Below, one piece after another: positions 7,138-16,093 of a DNA stretch of 64,000 bases (position 1 is the first letter of the stretch; each line of letters begins with the position of its first letter). The notes beneath the pieces are model-generated. The model was not told the DNA's origin. It made no database searches and saw nothing but the letters and a program-made list of their open reading frames with translations. Location: positions 558,001 to 622,000 of the forward strand of contig CAVSJA010000007.1 in NCBI GenBank assembly GCA_963728145.1, given 5' to 3'. This DNA comes from CAVSJA01 sp963728145 (lineage in GTDB: Bacteria > Bacteroidota > Bacteroidia > Chitinophagales > Chitinophagaceae). Both the position numbers and the translations under genes were made by a program.

Positions 7138-7623
7138 TTAATCCCTATATTCTTCATCCGTTACTTTCTGTTTCCACAAAACAATTCCCTTTTCTGTATT
7201 AGGAATAATGTATAACTGCTGTAATCCGGTATCAGGACTTGCTCCATGCCAGTGTTCAACATTCGGCGGACACTTTACTACATCTCCTTTTTTGATTGTT
7301 TGCCTAGGTTGTCCTTTTATTTGATGGTAACCTACACCGTCTGTTATAATCAGTATCTGACCAGCTGGATGAGTATGCCAATTGCTTCTGTGCACCCGGT
7401 TCGAAATAAACATTTCCAACAACAGTATTGTAAATGTATCGTTTGCAACCAGCCCAATATTCCAGGCCTTGCCCGTAAAGTTTTCGGCAGGACCTAATTC
7501 ACCTTTTGGAAAAATGGCTCGCCTTAATTCGGCCGAAGCGTCTTTGCCTGGAGGCGTGTTCTTTACAGCCCTGGATGATGAGAACTGCAAAGAAGCAAAG
7601 CCTATTATAAATTTTCGTTTCAT
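7138..7623 (-). CDS. Secreted cupin-domain protein with a short out-of-frame segment
   Basis: 161 residues. The cupin motif is present (SNWHTHPAGQILIITDGVGYH, then PPNVEHWHG), as is the family block FPKGELGPAENFTGKAWN. The middle (about residues 63-78) is unlike the family. The alternative frame of exactly this stretch (about 7390-7436) reads YNTVVGNVYFEPGA, the sequence expected there. Two compensating single-base indels therefore keep the frame open but scramble about 15 residues of one cupin strand. Cupins of this group may bind a metal through the two His motifs. A functional product is doubtful. It lies just downstream of the dienelactone hydrolase-like pseudogene on the same strand. Confidence 0.72.
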   Translation of the reverse strand: MKRKFIIGFASLQFSSSRAVKNTPPGKDASAELRRAIFPKGELGPAENFTGKAWNIGLVANDTFTILLLEMFISNRVHRSNWHTHPAGQILIITDGVGYHQIKGQPRQTIKKGDVVKCPPNVEHWHGASPDTGLQQLYIIPNTEKGIVLWKQKVTDEEYRD

Positions 7624-7627
7624 TGCT

Positions 7628-8772
7628 TCAGTTTAATGTGTTACTTATCTGTCCCTGAAGAAGTAGTTTCTCCAGTGTATGACTGGCTTGTGCTCTTTTA
7701 TCCGTTTGTAGGTTCTTGTTGAAGAATGAAGCCAGTTTATCAAAAGGAATAACATCTAATTTGTCGTACAAATCAACGTGAACTGCATTTGGGATAATCA
7801 CCAACTCTTTCTGTTCGGCTGCTGCCTTGTAAGCATCTTCACTAAAATAACGGGAGTGTGCCTTTTCACCTGCAATCAATAAAACCGGACGAGGTGCAAT
7901 TTCTTTGATGTAAGTCAGGAGTGGCATGTTCATAAAAGACAACGCATTGGTAGCTGTCCATGCACCATTTGAGTTAATTGAACGAGGATGAAAACCACGT
8001 GGAGTTTTATAATAGTCGAAATACTCTTTTACAAATTGCGGTTCGTTGCCCTGCAATTTTTCGGGTAGATTACTGGTGGATGGAGCCGGTGTTTCCTTTC
8101 TCTGCATCTTTCCAACGTTGCTCACTCATTTGCTCCAGCATCTTTGTACGTTCTTCAGCGGTCATCTTATCATAATACCCTTTTGCATTTACCCTTGACA
8201 TATCATACATACTCGTGGTAGCAACGGCTTTAACTGCGTTTATCAACGGCGGTAGCATTCAAAGCAAAACCAGCCCAACCACAAATGCCAATGATACCAA
8301 TGCGGTTTCTGTCAACAGAAGTTTGTAATCCCAGAAAATCTACTGCTGCACTGAAATCTTCGGTATTGATGTCCGGAGAAGCTACGTTTCTTGGTTCGCC
8401 ACCACTTTCACCTGTATAAGATGGGTCAAATGCAAGCGCAACAAAGCCACGTTCTGCCATTTGATTAGCATACAAGTCCTGATGATTGTTCTTTTACCGC
8501 ACCAAACGGACCGCTGATAGCCAGTGCTGCTAAAGGTTGCGTTGCCACTGTTTTTCGGAAGGTATAAGTCACCTGTTAATGTAATTCCATAGCGGTTTTT
8601 GAACGTTACTTTTTGCCTTGTCACCTTATCACTTAGCTTAAAAGTATAATGGTCTGTTCTTCTATCTGCTTCATATCTTTTGTTCTTTTGTGTTTAAACT
8701 TTGTGTGGTTTGCGAATAAGCCTGTCCTACTATAAGAAGTAACAGAAAGGCTCCAACTGCTATGTTTTTCAT
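7628..8772 (-). pseudogene. Secreted dienelactone hydrolase-like alpha/beta hydrolase, broken by five frameshifts
   Basis: The ATG at 8772 opens a signal peptide (MKNIAVGAFLLLLIVGQAYS). Reading on by changing frame at about 8680, 8540, 8475, 8235 and 8092 gives one continuous protein: RRTDHYTFKLSDKVTRQKV, LAALAISGPFGAVKEQ, YANQMAERGFVALAFDPSYTG, RIGIIGICGWAGFALNAT, KAVATTSMYD, and the C-terminal third from 8090 to 7628. The G-I-C-G nucleophile elbow (Cys, as in dienelactone hydrolases), the downstream Asp/His region (PRPVLLIAGE, NAVHVDLYDK) and the family length of about 350 residues are recognisable. As given, none of the fragments would make an enzyme. Confidence 0.75.
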
Positions 8773-8785
8773 ATATCTAATTGTT

Positions 8786-9362
8786 TTAATTAATTGTTTT
8801 AATAATTTTTGCTGGTATGCCACCCACAACTGTATTTGCAGGTACATCTTTAGAAACGACTGCACCTGCTGCTACTACTGCATTTTCACCAATGGTTACG
8901 CCGGGCAGTATTGTTGCACCTGCACCAATCCATGCATTTTTCCTGATGTGAATATGTCCAGGAACAAGTGATTGTCTTTCGTTGGAGGAAACCGGGTGTC
9001 CTTCGGATAACAGACTGACTTTCGGAGCAATCAATACATTGTCTTCAATGGTAATTCCACCCAGATCAAGGAAGACACAATCAAAGTTGATAAAGACGTT
9101 TTTACCGATTTTGGTATGCTTTCCATAGTTGATATACAACGGTGTAAATACAGCAACGCTTTCATCAATTTCTGAACCTGTGATTTGACTTAGTAAGTCC
9201 CTGATTTCTGCCGGATCAGAAGAGTTATTTAGCTGAACCAATAATTTCTTGGTAGCAAAAGAAGCCTCCCGCAGTTTATAGGCTTCCGGGTCGTTGGAGC
9301 AGGATGGTTTCCCCGTTTCGTAACTGTTCAAAAATGTCTTTGCTATGCTGATTTGATACCAT
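8786..9362 (-). pseudogene. Maltose O-acetyltransferase-like hexapeptide acetyltransferase with one frameshift
   Basis: The expected start is the ATG at 9362 (MVSNQHSKDIFEQLRNGE). The frame shifts near 9301-9306 and continues SNDPEAYKLREASFATKKLL to the stop at 8786. The C-terminal 110 residues show left-handed beta-helix hexapeptide repeats (IGKNVFINFDCVFLDLGG, WIGAGATILPGVTIGENAVV, AAGAVVSKDVPANTVVGG) with the catalytic-type His in SEGHPV. The family acetylates sugars or similar small molecules with acetyl-CoA. A length of 191 residues after repairing one base is normal. It lies between the hydrolase and AraC remnants, all on the minus strand. Confidence 0.78.
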
Positions 9363-9374
9363 ACCACAAAGGTC

Positions 9375-10296
9375 CTACAATAAATAAGCCCACTGGTAAC
9401 GATTATCAAACCAATAATTAAGAATTTCAAACTTCCTGCAGTCCGTAACGACTTTGGGATTAGTTCCGGTGAGTCTTTTGAAGAAGTTGTTGAAGTAGGT
9501 AGGGTATTCAAAACCAAGTGCATAGGCAATGTCGGCAATGTTCCAGGCGGTATGCTGTAGGAGAGCTTTGGCTTCGCTAACGATGCGTTCAGTAATATGA
9601 GTTGTTGTTGATTTGCCGGTTACTTCCTTAACTGCACGGTTGAGATAGTTTACATGCACATGCAAAGCATTTGCATAATCCTGTGCTGTCTTTAACTGCA
9701 AGTGGATTATCTGCACTTTCAATAGGGAATTGTCTTTCCAGCAGTTCAAGGAAGACAGAAGTAAGACGTGAAGCTGCATTTTTGTGTTGGTCGTAATGTT
9801 CTGAAGGCTGCAGTTTCAATGCTTCGTGAATAATCAGGTTGATGTAGTTGCGTATAAGGTCATCTTTATAGGTATAGTCGCTCTTTTGCTCCTCAATCAT
9901 CTTGCGAAAGATGGTATTTAGAAACTCCCGCTGCTGCTCATCAATCTTTAAAATAGGTGTACCACCAATCTTAAATAAAGGAGAATTTTGCAGGCTTTCA
10001 GAACGGTCAGATGCTTTGAAAAAGTCTTCTGAAAAAAGAACGGTATAGCCTACATAAGTGGTGGAAATTGTCTCCCAGGAATAAGGAATGTGCGGATTGC
10101 CAAAAAACAAAATAGTGCCTTCCTGCTCAAAACTTCTATCGGCATAATGAATTATACTTTTGCCTGTAGTCAGGCAAATTTTATAAAAATCCTTTCTGCT
10201 ATAAATCTTTGTAGCGTTGCCATCAGCTTCTATCTGAAATACATTAAAGCCCTTCAACTTTAGTTCATTGTTGAACTCGGAAACCTGACCGCACAT
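9375..10296 (-). pseudogene. AraC-family regulator with a frameshift before the DNA-binding domain
   Basis: From the ATG at 10296 (MCGQVSEFNNELK) an N-terminal AraC-type cupin sensor runs to about 9700 (IHYADRSFEQEGTILFFGNP, HIPYSWETI). Near 9698-9702 one base shifts the frame, and the HTH domain continues in the next frame (TAQDYANALHVHVNYLNRAV, NIADIAYALGFEYPTYFNNF, FKRLTGTNPK). Beyond TNPK the C-terminus also departs from the usual SLRT-type ending. It probably controlled the acetyltransferase/hydrolase/cupin genes downstream on the same strand; this is inference from position. As given, the protein would lack its HTH domain. Confidence 0.75.
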
Positions 10297-10411
10297 TTTT
10301 GTTTTCCATACAGACAAAGTTAAGAAAATCAAAACATCCCGATTTCTTAAACTATTGCAAGGCGATCTTTTAAGTCGTGAAAATTCCATAGCAAGCCTAA
10401 CAAAAAGAGCT

Positions 10412-10540
10412 TTACAAATCCATCATTCGCCGCCGATATTCACTCGGCGAAACGCCCAAAACTTTGCGCACATAGCGACTAAAAAATGACTGACTTGAAA
10501 AATAGCTGAAAGATATAAGAGCTTCACTCGAAGCGATAAG
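10412..10540 (-). pseudogene. Orphan C-terminal fragment of a second AraC-family regulator
   Basis: Read on the minus strand, the last 33 codons give SFSYFSSQSFFSRYVRKVLG and then VSPSEYRRRMMDL before TAA at 10412. This is the second helix-turn-helix and tail of an AraC protein. The first HTH and the sensor domain are missing. It sits between the frameshifted AraC gene and the cupin lipoprotein, neither of which is its continuation. Confidence 0.7.
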
Positions 10541-10586
10541 TGGAGGAAGTAAACAATAATAGACTCTATCCAATTAATCTTAACCG

Positions 10587-11048
10587 CTACTCCCTCGGTC
10601 TATTCACTTCCACCACCACCAATCTCAACGTCGTCTTTCCAACGTTTTTTGCCGAATGGGTTGCAGCAGGTAATACAACAGCCATATCTTTTTTAAATTC
10701 AATAGTTTGCTTATTGCCATCTTCTCCGGTTAATTCAACACTACTGCCTTCTAATACGTAAAGGGCAAAATCAGGGTGGGCATGCATGATTGAAGAATCG
10801 CCTGGTTTATAAGTACCAACCACAGCCCTGACGTTTAATGTGTCTGCCAACTGCGTATATAAGTTCGGCGATATTTTCGTTACACCTTTGGAAGCATCAA
10901 AAGGAGTATACTTAGTGGTTCCCGATTGATCGGTTGATGTTGTATCCGATGTGTTCGCATTATTCGTTTGGTCGGAACTGTTACAGCCTGCAGTAAGAAG
11001 AACGGAAATGGCGAGAAGCTGAATCTTTGAGCAGAATGTGAATCGCAT
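10587..11048 (-). CDS. Cupin-domain lipoprotein (full copy)
   Basis: 153 residues with a type II signal peptide (LLAISVLLTAGC, lipidation at Cys 22), a Ser/Thr/Asn-rich linker to about residue 46, and a cupin domain: VVGTYKPGDSSIMHAHPDFA, LYVLEGSSVELTGEDG, MAVVLPAATHSAKNVG, LRLVVVEVNRPRE. The HxH of the first cupin motif and the later His are present, so metal binding is possible. It should be anchored in the periplasm or outer membrane. A truncated tandem copy lies just upstream (11293-11604). Confidence 0.8.
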   Translation of the reverse strand: MRFTFCSKIQLLAISVLLTAGCNSSDQTNNANTSDTTSTDQSGTTKYTPFDASKGVTKISPNLYTQLADTLNVRAVVGTYKPGDSSIMHAHPDFALYVLEGSSVELTGEDGNKQTIEFKKDMAVVLPAATHSAKNVGKTTLRLVVVEVNRPRE

Positions 11049-11806
11049 ATAAAGATGATTTTAGTTTTAAAAACCTGAGAGCCGAAAATAGAATTATGAG
11101 TGGTACCGGCAATCCCCGTTGCCGGGTGAAACTTTCCCGATAGTCCCTTCAGAAAGCTATCGGGATCAGATCAGGCAAGTTATATTATAAAGTGTGTAAA
11201 TAAAAACCATGCGCTAAGCCGCTCACTAAAGAATTACTTCAATGCCGCCGTAATCAGATTACTTTCGCTGAATAAAAAGAAATCTCCAGCTTAATTCAAC
11301 ACTACTACCTTCCAATACATAAATGAGCAAAATCAGGATGAGCATGCATGATGGAAGAATCGCCTGGTTTATAAGTACCAACCACAACCCCGACGATTAA
11401 CGTGTCCGCCAATTGCTTATATAAGTTGGGCGATATTTTCGGTACACCCTTGAAAGCATCAAAAGGAGTGTAGCTGGTGGATTGATTGCTTGATGTCGTA
11501 TCCGTTGGGTTCGAATTATTCGATAGATCTTCACTGTTACATCCTGCAATAAGAATAATAAAAAAAGCTACAAGCTGAAGCTTTGAATAAGACTCGAATC
11601 GCATATAGATATGATTTTAGTTTTGAATCTTGAAGGATCAAAAATAGAATCACAAGGAAGTGCCCACAATCCCCCTGCCGGGTGAAACTTGATCGCCAGA
11701 GCTGCATTTTAAAGGTTAGAAATATCTGTACTTTCACTAAACCGTTCACCAAAGAATTAGTTCAATACTGGCGGGATCAAATTACTTTCGCTGAATAAAA
11801 GAAAAT
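10732..11806. repeat. Tandem segmental duplication carrying the cupin gene 5' part and its upstream region
   Basis: About 10732-11285 and about 11293-11806 are diverged direct copies. Each starts at TTAATTCAACACTACT, contains the 5' two thirds of the cupin lipoprotein gene, and then a matching upstream region (GATTTTAGTTTT..., GCCGGGTGAAACTT..., ATTACTTTCGCTGAATAAA). The second copy lacks the cupin 3' end. The upstream region of copy B now precedes the methyltransferase gene. Confidence 0.75.
11293..11604 (-). pseudogene. Truncated tandem copy of the cupin lipoprotein gene
   Basis: The frame from 11604 matches the full copy from the signal peptide (VAFFIILIAGC) through TSYTPFDAFKG and VGTYKPGDSSIMHAHPDFA. 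It then shifts frame near 11322-11326 and stops at 11305. The other frame continues YVLEGSSVEL up to the duplication boundary, where similarity ends. The first cupin motif survives but the second is absent, so the product cannot fold as a cupin. Confidence 0.8.
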
Positions 11807-11809
11807 CAC

Positions 11810-12646
11810 ATGAATCCTACTACAGTTCAAACAAATCCTAATAAAGTGTTATGGGAGAAAGGCGATTTTACGCGTATTGCAGATACCATGCGTGAAAGCG
11901 GTGCTGAACTCGTTGCCAAATTGGGAATTACTCCGGGTATGGATGTTCTCGATCTTGGTTGCGGGGATGGTACTACGGCTATACCAGCTGCCAAACTTGG
12001 TGCAAAAGTTACGGGTGTGGATATTGCAAGGAATCTTGTTGAGGCGGGAAACATTCGTGCAATAAACGAAGGACTTAATAATTGCAGATTCCAGGAAGGC
12101 GATGCGACCGACCTGAATGAACTACAAGATGAGAGCTTTGATCTTGTTGTAAGCATATTCGGAGCCATGTTTGCACCAAAGCCCTTCGATGTGGCAAGCG
12201 AGATGGTACGTGTTACGAAAAAAGGCGGCCGGATCGTGATGGGCAACTGGATTCCTGCTGATCCAACTTTGGTAGCTCAAATATTGAGAATTAGTTCTGC
12301 CTATACACCGGCTCCTCCTGAAGGATTCATCAGCCCAATGACCTGGGGAGTTGAAAGCAATGTGATCGAACGTTTCGGTAAGGCTGGAATTCCTGCAGAA
12401 AATATTTCATTCGTACGTGACTCTTTCATATTTAATGCTCCATACACCGCAACTGAATTCGTTGAGAATTTTAAGAATTATTACGGGCCCACTATGAATG
12501 CTTTTGAAGCCGCTGAAAAGAACGGGAAAGCTGTAGACCTGCAACGCGAATTAGAAACATTGTTTAAAACTCAGAATACAAGCGTAAACGCAAATGCGGT
12601 ATCGATTCCTGCAACTTATCTCCGGGTAACAGTCAGGCGTAATTGA
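11810..12646 (+). CDS. Class I SAM-dependent methyltransferase
   Basis: 278 residues. Motif I DVLDLGCGDG (residues 45-54), the acidic end of strand 2 (VTGVDIARN), EGDATDLN and FDLVVSIFGAMFAPKPFDVA match the Methyltransf_11/25 (UbiE-like) group. The C-terminal half (about 150-278) varies between family members and usually contacts the acceptor, which is unknown. It lies alone on the plus strand, and its upstream sequence is part of the cupin-gene duplication. A box resembling TAnnTTTG (TACTTTCG) lies about 27 bases before the start, but it is a weak match. Confidence 0.88.
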   Translation: MNPTTVQTNPNKVLWEKGDFTRIADTMRESGAELVAKLGITPGMDVLDLGCGDGTTAIPAAKLGAKVTGVDIARNLVEAGNIRAINEGLNNCRFQEGDATDLNELQDESFDLVVSIFGAMFAPKPFDVASEMVRVTKKGGRIVMGNWIPADPTLVAQILRISSAYTPAPPEGFISPMTWGVESNVIERFGKAGIPAENISFVRDSFIFNAPYTATEFVENFKNYYGPTMNAFEAAEKNGKAVDLQRELETLFKTQNTSVNANAVSIPATYLRVTVRRN

Positions 12647-12660
12647 GTGCGTCTTCAATA

Positions 12661-13555
12661 TCACTTGACCATATCTGTTTCCCAACGCAACAATACGTCG
12701 GCGAAAGATTTCCCTACTTTGGTTTGCAGTAAATCAGCCAGGGCTGGGTCATCCAACTTTCCCTGTTCTGTTTTTAAGGTTGACCATAACCGTTGGAAAG
12801 CGGCTTTACCATCCGTATCATAAATAGTTGAAGCAGCAACATGCCATCGGCATTGATACCACCCGTAATTCTGCGGATGCTGCATGCCTATCTCATTATA
12901 ATTTTCTTCGAGTTCCTGTAAACTTGTGTACTCTATAATTTTTTGTGCCGCCGCTCACCACTATTTTTGGAAACAAGGTTAACGCTGGCAATTGTTCGGG
13001 TTCTTTTTCGGCGATGTAAGTATGTAATAAAATATTACAGAATAATTCGCCCATCCATTTACGCTGCATTTGCAATTTTCCCTGGCCATGAAACGCATGT
13101 CCCAATTCATGAATGGCAAGCAGATCAAAAAAAGCCTGCATGCTTAGGGAATTATCCGACTGGCCATAGATCTGCATTGCCTGTTTGCGTATTTCTTCGG
13201 GCAAATCTTTCGGGGAAAGAAAACTTCTCCAGAGTTCATTGTCCTCAGCCGCGATAATTAAAGTGTCATTACTATTGTAATGTGGCATTCCATACACTGG
13301 GAATTTCGTGTAATCGCTCCAATCAGCTTTACTGAGAATTAATAACGTTACTGATGGTTTGAACTTAATGAGATCGTTGTAATAGGTTATTACGTTTTCA
13401 ACTCTCGTCGTGATCTGCTTAGCCCGTTGATCATGACCTTTACTGAAATAAGTTGTTACTCCTGAGCCGTTCAGAACATTTAACTTGTCATGACTCTGCC
13501 CGTGGCTGATGGCAAGAGAAAGGAGCATGCCGCAAAGAAGAGAATAAGATTTCAT
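12661..13555 (-). pseudogene. Secreted zinc metallopeptidase-like protein, frameshifted at an A run
   Basis: The ATG at 13555 gives a signal peptide (MKSYSLLCGMLLSLAISHGQ), and the frame holds the zincin motif HELGH (AIHELGHAFHGQG) with a downstream Glu (KWMGELFCN) that could be the third ligand. At the run of six A on the minus strand (12939-12944) the frame is lost. The neighbouring frame continues IIEYTSLQELEENYNEIG and MQHPQNYGWYQCRWHVAAS to the stop at 12661. Restoring one A gives about 298 residues. The substrate is unknown. The active-site half is intact, so a truncated product could in principle be made, but its C-terminal tail (SGGTKNYRVHKF) is out of frame. Confidence 0.75.
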
Positions 13556-13617
13556 GTTGTTGAATTTTAAATCAAAATTCAACGTTCTGAGTGCAGGTAA
13601 ATAGTACAAAAACGACA

Positions 13618-14446
13618 TTATAACCGCATGGAGGCCTGCAGACGTACAGGTAACTGCTGCAATTCTTTTTCCATGATACCGGGTGACACAAGGGCAAACT
13701 CTTTAAAATCTCGGATAAAATGCATTTGGTCAAAATAGCCACAGTCATATGCTATGCTTGTCCAGCTTTTAAGCGGAAAGTTTTCGCGGAGGCGATATGC
13801 TTTTGAAAAACGAATAATTCGGGCAAATAATTTTGGAGGCATACCGATACGTTGTTTACATACCCGTTCAAATTGCCGGAGGCTGAGACAGGAGAGGGAA
13901 GCAATTTCTTCTATCGGCATATTGCCATCATATTTCATCAATTGCAGCATCGCGTGGTCAAAAGGGAGAATGGGTTTGAGCCTGTGCAGTTGTTGCAATA
14001 GGAATTGCTCCACAACATCTTTTATCGCATCAAAACTATCGGCTTCCTGTAAATGCTGGCGCACTCGTTGCATATCTTTGCCGAAAACATCTGCTGCATC
14101 ATAATTCCCATCGATCATCTCATGCATTGAAAAACCAAGAAGACGATACAAGCCACCAGGATGAAAACCCACTCGCACCGCCTTATGGCTTTGGTTGATA
14201 TCAATTTTGACAGGAGTCAATTGCGGACCTACGATTACACTGCGGGGTTGTCAACACAAATCCAGTTGCATCATCAAACTGAACGCGTATTTGGTCATTA
14301 ATATAAAAGAACAGAGAATTTTGAGGAGTGGGCGGATAAGGAATTACCACCGGGCCCGCAGATGCATCAACCATTGCATCAATAACCATGATGCATTGAA
14401 TACAATCCCTGAGCAGGGGATGAGGGGTATAAAATTGTGCTTGCAC
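13618..14446 (-). pseudogene. AraC-family regulator with DUF6597-type sensor, frameshifted at a C run
   Basis: The frame from 14446 (MQAQFYTPHPLLRDCIQCIM) runs into CNRRSAIDSCQN and stops near 14201. The next frame from about 14247 continues SVIVGPQLTPVKIDINQSHK into a full C-terminal HTH domain (MPIEEIASLSCLSLRQFERV, KSWTSIAYDCGYFDQMHFIR, DF). The run of four C on the minus strand (14244-14247) is the likely site; with three the protein is continuous at about 275 residues. The N-terminal domain resembles the DUF6597 sensor found in such regulators. It lies next to the metallopeptidase gene on the same strand. Its targets are unknown. Confidence 0.75.
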
Positions 14447-14482
14447 TTTTAGAAAGTTAAAGAATATACACGAAACGACTAA

Positions 14483-15442
14483 TCAAATTACCTGATATGG
14501 TAAGGGCTCACCCCTCAATCCAGCCAATACATTTTGCGCAGCAATCTTTGACATCGCAGTTCTTGCTTCAATAGTTTGCGAACCTACATGCGGTAAGATT
14601 GCCACATTGGGCATATCGAGAAGTGGATTGTCCCTGACCATCGGTTCGGGATTAGTGACATCGAGGCCCGCTCCCCAAATCAATCCATTTTGTAAAGCGT
14701 GCAGCAGATCCTTTTCGTTATGAAGCTTGCCTCGTCCTGTATTTATGAAGATCGAAGATGGTTTCATTTTTTGAAAGGCGTTCTTATCAAAAATTCCTTC
14801 CGTTTCAGGGGTCAATGCACAGTGTAAAGAGAGTACATCACTTCGTTGCAGTAAATCTTCAAAACTAACTTTGACGGCTCCTAATTCTTTTTCAGCAATT
14901 GGGTTAGTAGTTCGATTGTGGTAAATCAGATTCATATTGAATGCTCCCTTACATTTTCTTGCCAACTCCAATCCAATTTTCCCCAGGCCAAATACGCCCA
15001 AAGTTTTATTATTTAATTCAATGCCAAGATTGGCGGTTGGCTCATAGAAGCCCCATTCAGCTTTCGCGATCTTCTTGTGCAGGTAAAAAGCTCTTCTTGA
15101 AACAGCCAGCATTAATAAGAAAGCTGTATCGGCGGTTGCATTGCTCAATACACCAGGTGTATTGCCTACCGGAATCCCAAGTTTGGTTGCAGCCTCTATA
15201 TCGACTTTTTCATATCCCACCGATAATAAAGAGACAACTTTAAGATGTTTACATCTATTTAAAAGGCTCGCATCTATTTTATTCGTACCAGCATGGAGTA
15301 ATGCATCCGATCGCATGCATTCATCGATCAATTGCTCTTGCGTCAATTCTACCTTGCCGTTATATTCATTTACTATGCAGCCGGCTTCTTTAAGTAGGTT
15401 TATTCCTTCTTCCGGGATTATTCTTGTAACGAATACTTTCAT
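14483..15442 (-). CDS. D-2-hydroxyacid dehydrogenase (glyoxylate/hydroxypyruvate reductase-like)
   Basis: 319 residues with the complete family signature: NAD(P)-binding GLGKIG at 152-157, catalytic Arg 237 in NTGRGKL, Glu 266 in TNPEP and His 285 in LPHVGS. It should reduce a 2-keto acid such as glyoxylate or hydroxypyruvate with NAD(P)H in the cytoplasm; the exact substrate is not determined by the sequence. Its start overlaps the end of the VOC gene by 4 bases, so the two form an operon. Confidence 0.92.
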   Translation of the reverse strand: MKVFVTRIIPEEGINLLKEAGCIVNEYNGKVELTQEQLIDECMRSDALLHAGTNKIDASLLNRCKHLKVVSLLSVGYEKVDIEAATKLGIPVGNTPGVLSNATADTAFLLMLAVSRRAFYLHKKIAKAEWGFYEPTANLGIELNNKTLGVFGLGKIGLELARKCKGAFNMNLIYHNRTTNPIAEKELGAVKVSFEDLLQRSDVLSLHCALTPETEGIFDKNAFQKMKPSSIFINTGRGKLHNEKDLLHALQNGLIWGAGLDVTNPEPMVRDNPLLDMPNVAILPHVGSQTIEARTAMSKIAAQNVLAGLRGEPLPYQVI

Positions 15443-15828
15443 CTTCCTGTCGTTTGATCCATTTCGCTGACACTATATATGCTTTGTCCAAAGGTGAGTA
15501 AATTATTATCGGGGTCAAGCAATGAAAATTCTTTTTGCTTCCAGGGCATGCTTTGTAAACGTCCTGATTGAGGTATGTCTATTTTTTTGTCTATCAGCAG
15601 CTGATACAATTCCTCGATATTGTTTGTTCTGATATAAACCTGTCCGTAATTCTCCTTAGGGTCAAGATCGGAGAATTGGAAAAAGTGAATTTGTATATTG
15701 TCTTTTTGAACCATCAGGTAGTCGTCATATTCGCCGCCAAATTGTTGGAACCCTAACTTGTTTAAATAAAAGTCTTTCGTTACGGCTTTATCACGCATTG
15801 GTATTTTGGGATGAATTTCTGTGAGCAT
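15439..15828 (-). CDS. VOC-fold (glyoxalase/bleomycin-resistance-like) protein
   Basis: 129 residues beginning MLTEIHPKIPMRDKAVTKDF, followed by FGGEYDDYLMVQKDNIQIHF and FSLLDPDNNLLTFGQSIY, the two-module VOC pattern. The positions normally used as metal ligands are His (PKIP preceded by EIH) and Glu/Gln-type residues, but they are not certain here. Members bind small hydrophobic or dicarbonyl compounds. It is the first gene of a two-gene operon with the dehydrogenase and has a good promoter at 15864-15894. Confidence 0.85.
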   Translation of the reverse strand: MLTEIHPKIPMRDKAVTKDFYLNKLGFQQFGGEYDDYLMVQKDNIQIHFFQFSDLDPKENYGQVYIRTNNIEELYQLLIDKKIDIPQSGRLQSMPWKQKEFSLLDPDNNLLTFGQSIYSVSEMDQTTGR

Positions 15829-15863
15829 AGTCTTAAATAATTGTACTGTTTATAATAAATCAC

Positions 15864-15894
15864 TAAAGCTAGTTTCGTTCGCTAATTTACCAAA
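15864..15894 (-). promoter_or_regulatory. Bacteroidota-type promoter of the VOC/dehydrogenase operon
   Basis: Read on the minus strand, TTTG (15894-15891) is followed after 19 bases by TAGCTTTA (15871-15864), one change from TAnnTTTG. The start codon lies 36 bases downstream. Confidence 0.5.
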
Positions 15895-16093
15895 TTGGGC
15901 AGCAAGAAGAGAGTTTAGGTTCTGAGTATTGGGGCTCGTATCCCCGGATTCGGGGATTCTTATCTGCCCGCGACCGTTATAACTTTAGAAGGGAACGCGA
16001 TCAATATATTGTACAAAGGAACACATATGTATCAATAGCATTACAAAAAGGACAGGCGCTGATAGTTATCACTTAGCATTAAACCTCGCCAAT

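Noticed and set aside
8786..9538. 250-residue acetyltransferase reading with a long N-terminal extension
   Set aside because: The first 60 residues are the out-of-frame AraC 3' end. The true start is at 9362 in another frame, joined by a frameshift.
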